NCBI RefSeq assembly: GCF_030272615.1
Contig: NC_081407.1
Location: forward strand, 136,344,897-136,408,896
Direction of reading: 5' to 3'
Origin: Cryptomeria japonica
Taxonomy: Eukaryota > Streptophyta > Pinopsida > Cupressales > Cupressaceae
DNA: 64,000 nucleotides
The notes under the pieces were generated by a model. The model was not told the origin of the DNA, searched no databases, and worked only from the letters and a program-made list of their open reading frames with translations. The position numbers and the translations under genes are program-made. Positions 48,494-58,524 of this stretch are shown one piece after another (position 1 is the stretch's first letter; each line of letters begins with the position of its first letter).

Positions 48494-49272
48494 TGTTGGC
48501 ATTCTACACTCTTATGAGAATAGTTGATGTTGTCATTGATGGAACTGACTGGCAATCATTTGACAACCAACCAACAGTTATCGGTACCGGCAATAGACTT
48601 CTACATACATTGGTAGGCACTTCACCGACAATGGCAACAATGCATACCGGTACTCAAGCCGACATGGAATAAACTTTTGTTTATTGTTTTATAATATAAT
48701 TATCTCTTGTAAAAGCTAACATGCGATATTGTAAAAGAATCATATATGTTTGAGATCATATAGGTCTTTTTTATTAGGAAGAGAGATGATATGTATAGGG
48801 AAATTTTGTATAAGGTGGTATAGTTGATAGTGAAGGTTTTGGTAATAGACTGAGCTTAAACCAGTACTAAACCTGGCATAGTTGATGTTGATTTGAAGTA
48901 GTGCATTGTATTGGATTTTGATAATCCATTTTGTAAGTCAGTGAGACTTCTATTTTGTAGTTGAGCAGTGAGCTCTAGGCTGCTAGCCTTCCTGCATGTG
49001 CAGGTCCCTCATGTAAGTAATATTTATTCATTGGCCAGTGAGTGAATATTGTGGGTCACAAATCCCACCAAGTTTCCTCATTAAATATCTTGTGTTATGG
49101 TGTGTTCTCTATGGTGTCTCTATTATTCTTATTTGTTGCATTAATTCTTATTTACCAATACACTATTTTGAGATGCAAAGTTCTTAATAAGTATAAATAT
49201 TTTGTTAACCGGTTAGACACTTATTCACCCCCCCCCCTCTCAATGTCTTTGAAATTGTCATTGGTTCTAATA
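48494..49272 (+). repeat. Lrd-3 3' LTR
   Basis: Begins TGTTGGCATTCTACAC and ends GGTTCTAATA, where the usual terminal CA is TA. About 25 bases (TGAGGTTTTTCCCACACTGGG context) of the 5' copy are missing near 49068. Followed by GTAGC and the rest of Cop-B RT. Confidence 0.93.
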
Positions 49273-49277
49273 GTAGC

Positions 49278-50022
49278 AAGACTGGAAGGTTTCAAAACTT
49301 TCCTTGCATTTGCATCCCATAAGAAGTTCAAGGTATAACAGGTGGATGTTAAGTCTGCATTTTTTAATGGGATATTGGAAGAAGAGGTATACATAAAGCA
49401 GCTAGATGGTTATGCTTTGAAAGATGAGAAAGACATGGTATGCAGATTGCATAAAGCTCTGTATGGATTAAAGAAGGCACCCAGAGCATGGTATGAAATG
49501 TTTCATACACATTTGATGAAGATAGGATTTGCAAGAATCAATGATGATAGTAATATTTATCTCAAGTCTGAAGGAGATGAAATACTGGTCAGTGAAGTAT
49601 TTGTTGATGATATTATTTTTGGAGGTAATGATGTCATGATCAAAAGTTTTGCAGATGAAATGAAAAATGAGTTTGAAATGTCTTTAGTAGGGGAAATAAA
49701 ATTTTTCATAGGCTTGCAAATACAACAAATGAAGAATGGTATTTTCATTACACAATCTAAGTATGCGAAAGAGGTTTTGAAGACTTTTGGCATGAGTGAC
49801 TGTAAACCAGTTGGAACACCAATGGTTACAGGTCATAAGTTGTCCAAGGAAGATGAATCTAATTCTATTGATGAGAAAGAATACAGGTCAATGATTGGAA
49901 AAGTACACTATGTTGTTCATAGCAGACTGGATATAGCCCATGCGATTGGTATAGTTGCAAGATTCCAGAAGAATCCAAAGGAAGCACATCTGATAGAAAC
50001 CAAGAGAATTTTAGATATTTGA
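49278..50022 (+). pseudogene. Cop-B RT, part 2 (after Lrd-3)
   Basis: Resumes with ARLEGFKTFLAFASHKKFKV, a TAA at 49337, then VDVKSAFFNGILEEEVYIKQ, ALYGLKKAPRAWYEMF, the catalytic FVDDIIFGG (near 49600) and FFIGLQIQQMKNGIF. KPVGTPM and the connection to RNase H (YRSMIGKVHYVVHSRLDIA) follow. 226 codons are open, making this the best-preserved RT piece in nest II. Confidence 0.92.
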
Positions 50023-50552
50023 AAGGTACTATTGACTATGGATTATGGTATCCATATGGAGGAAAATTTGACTTGAAGGTGTACATAGATGTTGATTGGG
50101 TAGGAAATGTTGATGACCACAAAAGTACTACCAGTGGAGCATTCTTTCTAGGAGGAAGGCTTGTTTCATGGAGTAGTAAGAAGTAGAGTTGTACTTCACA
50201 ATCTACTGCTGAAGCTGAGTATGTTGCAACTTATATGAATTGCACACAGGTTATTTGGATGAGGCACATTCTGGAAGGTTTTAAGATGAAAACATCAGAA
50301 CTTATAAAGATTTTATGTGATAATACAAGTGCCATAAACATTTCTAAGAATCCTGTTTTGCACGCACGAACCAAGCACATTGAATTGAAGTATCACTTTT
50401 TGAGGGAAAAAGTTCAAACTAAAGATGTTATCTTAGAGAAAGTTTCTATCAAGGAGAAGCTTGCAAATATCTTTACCAAACCTCTACCTAAGAATACATT
50501 TGAGTGTCTTAGAAGTCAACTAGGGGTTGTACCCCTTCATGAAGTTAGTTGA
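50023..50552 (+). pseudogene. Cop-B RNase H
   Basis: After a stop and frame changes, copia RNase H features are visible: DHKSTTSGAFFLGG in a side frame near 50115, then AEAEYVA near 50210. The open stretch 50235-50552 reads MRHILEGFKM, ILCDNTSAINISKNPV (catalytic Asp), RTKHIELKYHFLREKV and KLANIFTKPLPKNTFECLRSQLGV, the usual end of the copia polyprotein. Confidence 0.9.
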
Positions 50553-50907
50553 GCATGACGTTGATTGCATCAGTCCCTGAATCACTTGCAAAATCTTAGA
50601 AGTATTAATGTAGAAGTGGATGTATTCCACAGGAGGAGAATCAAGTTGTAGTATGTTGTTGATGCACAGTGAAATTTTGATATTACATGTTGTACTTTCA
50701 ATTTGGCATTGTTTTCAAAGGGGGAGAAGAATTATGTGATTGAGGAGAAGAATTATGTGATTATGGCAAAGGGAAACCAGTGATAGGATGAAGACAGATA
50801 GAGCATGGTGAATACTTGGTAATGTAAACCAAGATTCCTATTCACCATTCATAGCAACAATCAGAGGCATTGATATTTGTATTGCCATCAATGCCAAATG
50901 GGGAGAT
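50553..50907 (+). other. Cop-B 3' untranslated region with two polypurine tracts
   Basis: CAAAGGGGGAGAAGAA (near 50717) and CAAATGGGGAGAT (50895-50907, adjoining the LTR). Between them GAGAAGAATTATGTGATT is tandemly doubled (about 50724-50762). No ORF. Confidence 0.75.
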
Positions 50908-52325
50908 TGTTGGCATTTTCATCAAGATTGCATTAATGATATGTTATGTTGTCATTGATGTCAATTGAGCTGGTAATGGTATTTATGATATTGCTGATAT
51001 TGTTGTTATTATTGATATTGTCTTGTAATTGGTAGGAAGAGCTCTGAGGAAGATGTTTTAAACTAGTATATAAGTATGTGAGTTGAACCAGTAATTGGTG
51101 TATAAGGTTAATCCCTTTCTATGCAATGTAACTAGTAAACCCTACTAGTTGTTTTTTTGTTAAACCCTAACTAATTAAGTTTGCTGAAATGGTCATGTTG
51201 GTTTATTATCTAATGTTGAGCGGCAATGATGGTGACATGTGTGGTCATTGTGTGAAGATAAGTTTAGATTGTTTTGGCACGTTTGTTTGATTGTCTAAGG
51301 AATGAGCAAAGTGGATTGCATCTAATGCAAAGCGCGTGATGAGTTACAAGTCCGATGAAGCGGTGATCATGGAGCAGTTGGAATTTTCTTGAAGAATGTG
51401 TACAGATTGCTATGTAAATCCAATGGTCACACTTGAACCGATTTGTTTGTAATCTCTATGCGAGAATTAGGTTTTTGTTGTGTTACCGACTTAATTGATT
51501 TATATTTAAGGTCGATGAAGTTGTTTTGTAAAAGGTGTTGGCAAGAGTTGGAAAAAATCAGTTGAGTGTGTGGTTGCCTAACCGGAGAATGGATCTGCAT
51601 TTTGTGTAAAGGTAGATTGAAGCTTAAAAGGATCTGATCAAGCAAATGTAGTGTTATTTAGAAAAATCAAGAAAAACCTGTTGTCTTCTAACAATTATAG
51701 CAGAATTGAAATCCCCTAACCGGGTAAGCTCTAACAAGTTTGGTTACTTCTTAAATCCTCTAACAAGGTGGTCCATTAGCTTGGATTCTCAAATCCTCTA
51801 TCAAGGTTACTCCTAATAGGGTATTTTCTTTTATCAAGGCATTTGTAAATCCCTTAACCGGGTGATTCCTAACAGGATCAATTCTTAACAGGACTTATTG
51901 TAAAAGCTTTAACAGGCTTGGCTCCTAACAGGGCGAACTTCAGAAGAGTTCAAATAGCTATCTTGTGAGTCTCATCTCACCATGGTTTTTACCTATTTGG
52001 GTTTTCCACGTAGAAACATTTGTGTCATGTGGTGAATGTTTTTGTGGTTATGATCTTATTTGTTGATTTGACTAACTTATGATAAGGCATGATAGCTGGA
52101 AGCATTGAGAGATGGAGTGTGTACAAGATTAAAGTTGTTTTAATAGTTAACTCATTGATATTGAGTATTCTTATGAGTATTGATCTTCACACTGATATTC
52201 TATTGATAAGTTTACTTTGTGTGATTGAATTTGAGTTTAGGAAGTTTGTATCAGTTTTTTAGTTTACTGATTCACCCCCCCCTCTCAGTAATCTACCTGA
52301 TACTTATTCTTTCATCATACCATCA
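50908..52325 (+). repeat. Cop-B 3' LTR
   Basis: 1418-base copy of 38551-39986, beginning TGTTGGCATTTTCATC and ending ACCATCA. It differs by scattered transitions, an extra stretch near 51115-51140 and a missing piece near 52120. Followed by target duplication TTTTC. Confidence 0.94.
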
Positions 52326-52428
52326 TTTTCATCTATCAAACTAAGTATGCTAGAGAGTTATTGAAGAAATTTTGTATGGAAAATTCTAAACCAGTTGGTA
52401 CTCCTATGGTTACAAGTGAGAAATGGGT
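52326..52428 (+). pseudogene. Cop-A RT, resumed after Cop-B
   Basis: About 34 codons continue the Cop-A RT exactly where it stopped at 38550: QTKYARELLKKFCMENSKPVG then TPMVTSEKW. Similarity ends there and unrelated sequence begins, so Cop-A is truncated at its 3' side too. Confidence 0.85.
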
Positions 52429-52882
52429 AAGTGCACAAAGTTGTGTCCACTTAGTGTGGAAGCTTTACACTTAGAAAAAAAAGGTAAATCTCACAAAATG
52501 CATGAGAAATGAAATGGGATCCTATTTCACGTCAGGATCTCGAGCCAAAATTTGAAACGGGATCCTGTTTCCTTTACAAAAAAAAATTAAAATTTTTTAA
52601 ATAAAAAATACAAGCTATATATACATGAAATATATAAAATTTATATATAAGTCACATTTCTCTTTGTCTTTTTTTCCCTTTCTATCTCACTTTGTCCCCT
52701 CTCCCAAAATCTAAAACTATGTCTCTACCTATCTCTCACGTCCTTAACCCTTTACTCTTTATCTTCGCTATCTCTATACACCTCCCCTTACCCCCTACCT
52801 ACCTATATATTTATCTATATATAAATCTCTACCTCTCTCTTAACGTACCATCTCTCTCTCCCAACCAACTTATCTTTCTCTA
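52429..52882. other. Palindrome-studded, then pyrimidine-rich lead-in to the array
   Basis: No gene. It contains short palindromes CACAAAGTTGTG (52434-52445), CCACTTAGTGTGG (52447-52459), GAAATGGGATCCTATTTC (52511-52528) and GAAACGGGATCCTGTTTC (52554-52571), then AT-rich TATATA runs (52600-52660). A C/T-rich stretch with CTCTCTCTC runs (52660-52880) follows. The last 35 bases are repeated in the array at about 53850-53886. Confidence 0.65.
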
Positions 52883-54590
52883 CATATGTCATAATAGGTC
52901 CTACTAAGGGGTCTTATGTCATAATAGGTCCTAGTAGGAGGTATAATGTCTTAATGGATCCTCTTAAGGGGTCTTATGACATAATAGGACCTATTATGTC
53001 ATAATAGGACCTATTATGTCATAATAGGACCTATTATGTCATAATAGGTCATATTTTGTCATAATAGGACCTGCTATGTCACAATGGGACCTATTATGAC
53101 ATAATAGGTTGCATTATGACATTATAGGTCCTATTATGTCACAATAGGTCCTATTATGACATTATACCCCTTAACAAGTCCTAATAAGGGGTATAAAGTC
53201 ATAATAGGTCTTCTTAAGGGGTTTTATGATATAATATGACCTATGATGTCATAATAGGACCTATGATGACATAATAGGACCTATTACATCATCATAGATC
53301 TTATTATGTCATTATTATTCCTATTATGACATAATACCCTTTAACAGGTCCTACAAAGAGGTATAATGTCATAATAGGTCCTATTAAGGGGTCTTATGAC
53401 ATTATAGGACCTATTATGACATTATAGGACCTATTATGACATTATAGGACCTGTTATGACATAATAGGTCCTAATATGTGATAATCGATCTTATTATGTC
53501 ATAATAGATCCTACTAAGGGGTCTTATGCCATAATAGGTCCTATTAAAGGGTCTTATGGAATAATAGGACACTATTATGACATAATAGATCTTATTATGT
53601 CACAATAGGACCTATTATGTCACAATAGGTCCTATTATGTCACAATGTGACCTATTATGACATAATAAGTCGTATTATGACATTATAGGTCCTATTATGT
53701 CACAATGTGACCTATTATGACATAATAAGTCGTATTATGACATTATAGGTCCTATTATGTCACAATGTGACCTATTATGACATAACATGTCGTATTATGT
53801 CACAATAGGTCTTGTTATGACATAATACCCCATAACTCTCTCTAAAAGTACCATCTCTCTCTCTCAACCAACTTATCTTTCTCTACATATGTCATAATAG
53901 GTCCTACTAAGGGGTCTTATGTCATAATAGGTCCTAGTAAGAGGTATAATGTCATAATAGGTCCTCTTAAGGGGTCTTGTGACATAATAGGTCGTATTAT
54001 GACATAATAGGTCATATTATGTCATAATATGACCTATTATGTCATAATAAGACCTATTATGTCATAATAGGTCGTATTATGACATAATAGGTCATATTAT
54101 GTCATAATAGGTCCTATTATGTCATAATAGGTCCTATTATGTCACAATAGGTCCTATTATGACATAATACCCATTAACAAGTCCTAGTAAGGGGTATAAA
54201 GTCATATTAGGTCCTCTTAAGGGGTTTTATGACATGATATGACCTATAATGTCATAATAGGACCTATCATGACATAATAGGACCTATTACATCATCATAA
54301 ATCCTATTATGTCATTATTAGTCCTATTATGACATAATACCCTTTAACAGGTCCTAGTAAGGGGTATAATGTTCATAATAGGTCCCCTTAAGGGGTCTTA
54401 TGACATAATAGGACCTATTATGGCATGAAAGGTCCTCTTCAGGGGTCTTATGACATTATAGGACCTATTATGACATAATAGGTCCTATTATGTGATAATG
54501 AACCCTATTATGTCATAATAGGTCCTACTAAGGTCTATCTTATATCATAATATGTCCTAGTAAAAGGTATAATGTCATAATAGGTCCTCT
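52883..54590. repeat. Array of 20-bp palindromic units
   Basis: Dozens of units of 20 bases built on ATAATAGGACCTATTATGTC, each nearly its own reverse complement, with variants such as ATAATAGGTCCTATTATGAC and GACATTATAGGACCTATTAT. At intervals a second unit type TAATRGGTCCTACTAAGGGG / CCTTAACAGGTCCTAGTAAG appears. The block repeats on a larger scale with a period of about 1004 bases (52883 onwards aligns with 53887 onwards). The array stops abruptly at CCTCT, where Gyp-C inserted. No ORF. It is a satellite-like array or the repetitive part of an unidentified element. Confidence 0.9.
53641..53760. repeat. Perfect 60-base tandem duplication in the array
   Basis: Bases 53641-53700 and 53701-53760 are identical, and a third, diverged copy starts at 53761. 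Each 60-base copy consists of three 20-base palindromic units. Identity here against divergence elsewhere points to recent unequal exchange or slippage. Confidence 0.95.
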
Positions 54591-56248
54591 TGTGTAGGGG
54601 AAAAAGAGAGACTAGGTTAACATGCCCTAATCCTACCTTTTGACACACATTACAGAATACGAAAGAGCCTAGAGGTATCACACAATTGGTTACTTCTTCT
54701 TGTGAAAGAGAGAGCCATGGGCTACCTACTAGAATTTCTATTCCTTCGTTGAAATTGAAAGATAAAACAATGCAAGTTCAAGTCCTAATCCCAAAATGCA
54801 TGTACAAACGAATAATAAGATTGCAGAATTGAGATTAAATAATGAACAGTTGTAAATATAAGGATGAAATAAGAATGCAGATGCGTACCCGGAGTCAAAA
54901 TCTGATTGAAAATGTTCAGGACGGGGGCGTGGGTGCCACTGTCCTGATACAGTGCAGGAAACTGCTCCTGAAACTGCTATCTTGCACTCTGGGAACTGTC
55001 GAAAATGTTGTCTGTCAGGAGGACCAGGGTGCCTAGCGCCTCTGTCCCAGGGACCAGGGCACCTAGCGCCCTTTTCTAGGTAGGACCAGGGTGCCCCACG
55101 CCCCTGTCCAGGTCTTTCACTCTGCAATTTGATGTGGAGTGTTGTCTCGACCTGCTTTTCCCGGATCTGTCACTTGCGGCGTCGTCCGAGTCCTGAAACC
55201 TGCACTTATATCTAAAAAGGGTATGGGCGGCTATATAGAGTTTTGCCTTAGTCAAACCCCCACTTCAGTGATTTCCACCTCCACGAATAGCCAAGTTGTG
55301 TTGTAAAATGTATTGTGTGTGCAGACCTAGTGTGTGTGCAAGGTCCTAAAATGCAAGCAAGCAAACTAGAGCAACCTAGAAAGTAAACCCTAATTGCTTG
55401 TAAATGACAATGTAAATGCTCTAAATCAAGATGCAAAGTGATCTAAAGCATGAATAAAGGATATATTGAAGCTTATGCAAAGACATGAAAACAACATGAA
55501 ATCATACCCAACCCCCAAGGGAGGAGTACAAGCCAATCTTCAGTCGGTAATCTCCTATTGTTCTTCAATGTCTTCCAAGCCCTAAATGGATGAATGAAAT
55601 TGATAAGTGCTTGATAGAGGGATGTTGAATGTTGTTGAAGCCTTCAAAGATCTGCTCTTTCGCTACATATGAGGTTCCTAAAAACAAAACTCGGATCCTT
55701 TCAAATGAAGAAAGAGAGCTCTTATGTAGGAAACCCTAGGTCGTAATTTCATCTTTTGGCTGACCTAGAGATTGAATTTCCCACCAATTTCTTGGGGTTA
55801 AGCTTTATTTTATGATTGGATTGTGCTCCTAAAATTTTGGGAAAAATGTCCGGGACCATGTGCACTTCGGGCGCCACGGTCCCGACAACTTTTCACCAAA
55901 TTTTCAGGGCCGTCAGATATGATGATTTTAGAGAGAATCCCGAAGTTACAGGTGATTTTGAGATGTTTTGACCCCTGAAACCAAGCCCCCAAGTTCAAAA
56001 TAGGACTTAATTAGGGTTTTTGATTGAGTGATGTATTGGAGGAATAGAATGAAAAGGGCATGCTTTAACGAAAGGGCCCAACTTTATGATGTAGAGGACG
56101 ATGAAATAGGGCCTTAGACCTAATTAATTTGATTAATTAAGTGCTAAAGGAGAAATGCAATGCAAAATGTAAAATGCACCAAGGCGGGTGCTAAACTAGG
56201 TGTGAAATTGTACCACCCTAGCAAGTGCATACAATTTACGATGCTACA
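54591..56248 (-). repeat. Gyp-C 3' LTR
   Basis: On the minus strand it begins TGTAGCATCGTAAATTG and ends CCCCTACACA, 1658 bases. Boundaries come from the TG/CA ends, the adjoining polypurine tract and the abrupt switch to the palindromic array at 54590. It includes GC-rich repeats at 55015-55110 and a related GGCGCCACGGTCCCGACA near 55869. Open stretches inside, such as antisense 55127-54738, show no protein similarity and are by-products of that GC-rich part. Confidence 0.82.
55015..55115. repeat. GGACCAGGGTGCC minisatellite in Gyp-C LTR
   Basis: Three units of about 30 bases (GGACCAGGGTGCCTAGCGCC, GGACCAGGGCACCTAGCGCC, GGACCAGGGTGCCCCACGCC). GC content is far above the surroundings. Related units lie in the intron at 56985-57115. 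Confidence 0.8.
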
Positions 56249-56265
56249 TTTAGCCCCCACTTTAG
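56249..56265 (-). other. Gyp-C polypurine tract
   Basis: Minus-strand CTAAAGTGGGGGCTAAA lies directly before the TGTAGC start of the 3' LTR. A second purine run (CAAAACAGGGGGGGC) lies at about 56474-56490. Confidence 0.82.
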
Positions 56266-56850
56266 CGGTCATATGAGTACTACGTGCATATGCAAGCTAA
56301 AGTACAGAAAAGTAAACATCATTTGAAAAAGGATATATCCATAAGTTGTCAGACGAAGCCCCCAACGGTATTTGCAGTACACAGTTAGGAACCGCACCCT
56401 ACAAAACACATGTTAGATCACAAAATCACCTAATGCTTACTACGGAAAGTGATGAAATTTGTGAGTAGCTATATGCCCCCCCTGTTTTGACTTGCTTATT
56501 AGGGAGGTGAAACAGGGTAGCATGTTTACTTATGACAAATTGTGTAAGAGAGTATTGATGAGGGGTGTTCACTGAATAGGCTTCATCAGAGCACTTTTTG
56601 GAACATCCTAAGAGTAGGGGAATGAAAATATGATTCCTATGCAACAAACGGCTCAAAAATCAAATCTCCCAAACTCAAGTTATGATGAAATGAGTGATAA
56701 AGGAAAATTAGGGTTTCGAAAGTAAAGGTAAAGGAATATATACTTTGAAAGTGACATTTGCATTTGTCACTTTGTTGATTTCAGAATATTGTTCATTGTA
56801 GCAGAGCCCACATAGCCATCATCATGCCTTCATGATGACCAGAGCATCCC
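56266..56850. other. Spacer between Gyp-C polypurine tract and antisense gene
   Basis: No supported gene. It presumably holds the promoter of the plus-strand gene, but I see no convincing TATA box in a fixed position. TATATACTTTG at 56736-56746 is the nearest candidate. Confidence 0.4.
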
Positions 56851-56904
56851 ACGAGGATTGAGATCCTACGCCAGGGCGTGATCGATGACGAGCCACTGGA
56901 CGAG

Positions 56905-57215
56905 GTGAGTTGACTGAACGTTGACTTTTGATTTTCCACATTTTTACTTTCTGTGATCATTTGCAAGCCCTGAAGTCTGACCCGGGCCCCACCCAGGGTG
57001 CCATGGTCCCTGTGGGGTGCCCTTGTCCCCTCAGGGTGCCATGGTCCCTGACAGAGCGCCATGGTCCCAATCAGGGTGCCATGGTCCCTGACAAGGCGCC
57101 ATGGTCCCAATCAGGGCTTGGCGAGGGATTTTAGGGTTAGCATATGATGTTTGACAGTTTGCATGAGTGATTTTGATGATTGAGTACTGATTACAATTAT
57201 GTTTTTGTGTTGCAG
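56905..57215 (+). other. Apparent spliceosomal intron in the antisense gene
   Basis: A 311-base interval with donor GAG|GTGAGT and acceptor TTTTTGTGTTGCAG|G, a T-rich stretch before the acceptor, and phase-0 joining of readable protein on both sides. The interval has stops in all relevant frames and contains the GC-rich minisatellite. On the retrotransposon's own (minus) transcript these signals are reversed and would not be spliced, so it could survive transposition. Confidence 0.65.
56985..57115. repeat. GGTGCCATGGTCCCTGA minisatellite in the intron
   Basis: Five to six imperfect units of about 20-30 bases (CAGGGTGCCATGGTCCCTGA, CAGAGCGCCATGGTCCCAAT). They share the core GCCATGGTCCC / GGGACCATGGC with the LTR minisatellite at 55015-55115. 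Confidence 0.85.
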
Positions 57216-58524
57216 GGTCTCCCATACATGAGAGAGCATACGACGGGACATATTCTTCGCAGTTTGCGAGATCAGATTCCGCGGCTGACTCAGGCAGAGA
57301 GAGACACATTGTCGATCATGGGATTATGGTATGCGATCCTCATGCCAGCCATTTGGTTCCATCCTGCAATGCTGATGGCATTGATGGAGCGATGGGATCC
57401 TGACACATGCACATTTCATCTTCCAATAGGGGAGCTGACGGTTACACTTGAGGATGTGTACCGCATACTTCATCTTCCTATCAGAGGAGCTACTGTTACA
57501 TATGTGACTGATCGATTAGTGGAGGACCATCAGAGAGAGTAGGTATATTGCATAGGGAGAGTCATGCCGAGCGAGATGAGAGGTCGCATCATGGTCAGCT
57601 AGCTCTTACATCCTACAGGAGAGGTGCCCCTTGTGAGACGCCTTATGATCGCCATCATAGCACTAGCCGTCTGCCCTAATGGGTGAGGTACACATATGCA
57701 TGGGGGTCTCACATGGTGCATCAAAGCTATGGAGAGACACAGGAGAGTATATGCTTGGGGTTAGAGTATGCTTGCACATCTCTATCACGACCTTGAGGAG
57801 TATGTGTTTGGACAGGGTTGCAGCTTGATGACAGGCACACTTCTGTAGGTGTGGGTATTTGAGCACTTCACATGCACCAGGCCTGTCGGCTTTCCGATGA
57901 GAACAGCTAGCGAGCGACCTAGGGTGTTTGCTTATCCACTTACCAGTGAGTGGAGATTTGGAGATCTGTTATATTGGAGAGTGATTTTTGATAGATTGAC
58001 AGCCGAGGTGACCATATGGAGACCCTATCTGCGGATGCACAGATGGGATGGGATGGAGAGATAGTTAGCATGCTTACAGAGGAACTGCCTACTATGGGGA
58101 TGATATTCACATATCATAGTCCCATTCTACTTCGATCGAGTATGGAGGCAGTTTGGGCTAGAGCAGTGTGTTCCAGCCGATGTGCCCATCTATACTCGAC
58201 ACTCACGAGTCCTTCCCAGACCTAGAGTAGTAGTGAGACCGACGATAGATGACATCGAGACTATAGATATAGAGGGATCTGATCAGGATGTAGTCACTGA
58301 TTACTCTATAGAGCTTGGAGCATAGCGCAGGTATGTCTCATGGTTTATGAGATCATACCCAGGGCCTATCTTTCCACCAGATCACCCAACAGGCCATCCA
58401 GGCCCATGGAGACATGGAGACCGAGATGAGGACTAGGGATCCAAGTCAGAGGAGCCAGAGGAGGGAGAAGGTCATGAGGAGGCAGGAGATCCTGATCCAC
58501 CCATAGGAGATCAGCCTAGTGCCG

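Larger units (their letters stand above)
42887..49272 (+). mobile_element. Lrd-3: copia-related non-autonomous LTR element with four CCHC knuckles
   Basis: LTRs at 42887-43661 (775 bases) and 48494-49272 (779 bases). Exact 5-bp target duplication GTAGC at 42882-42886 and 49273-49277. An intact iMet PBS and a polypurine tract are present. The 4.8-kb interior has a coiled-coil segment, four zinc knuckles and a long unrecognised coding region, but no protease, integrase or RT. LTR ends, PBS spacing and polypurine context resemble Cop-B, so a Cop-B-like copia could have mobilised it. It lies in Cop-B's RT, whose sequence rejoins across it. Confidence 0.93.
38551..52325 (+). mobile_element. Cop-B: Ty1/copia retrotransposon in Cop-A, split by Lrd-3
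   Basis: LTRs at 38551-39986 and 50908-52325 share the core TTGGCATTT...CATACCATCA. The 5-bp target duplication TTTTC is exact (38546-38550 and 52326-52330). Without the nested Lrd-3 it is about 7.4 kb with gag, protease, integrase, RT and RNase H in copia order, a degenerate iMet PBS and a polypurine tract. Removing it restores the Cop-A RT sequence. It is multiply frameshifted and inactive. Which copia lineage it belongs to is not settled here. Confidence 0.93.

Noticed and set aside
52883-54590. CRISPR-like regular spacing in the palindromic array
   Set aside because: There are no unique spacers; the units run head to tail and the context is a plant repeat region.
54738-55127. 129-codon minus-strand ORF with Pro/Gly/Arg-rich start
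   Set aside because: It lies wholly in the Gyp-C LTR and its composition comes from the GGACCAGGG minisatellite; no domain is visible.
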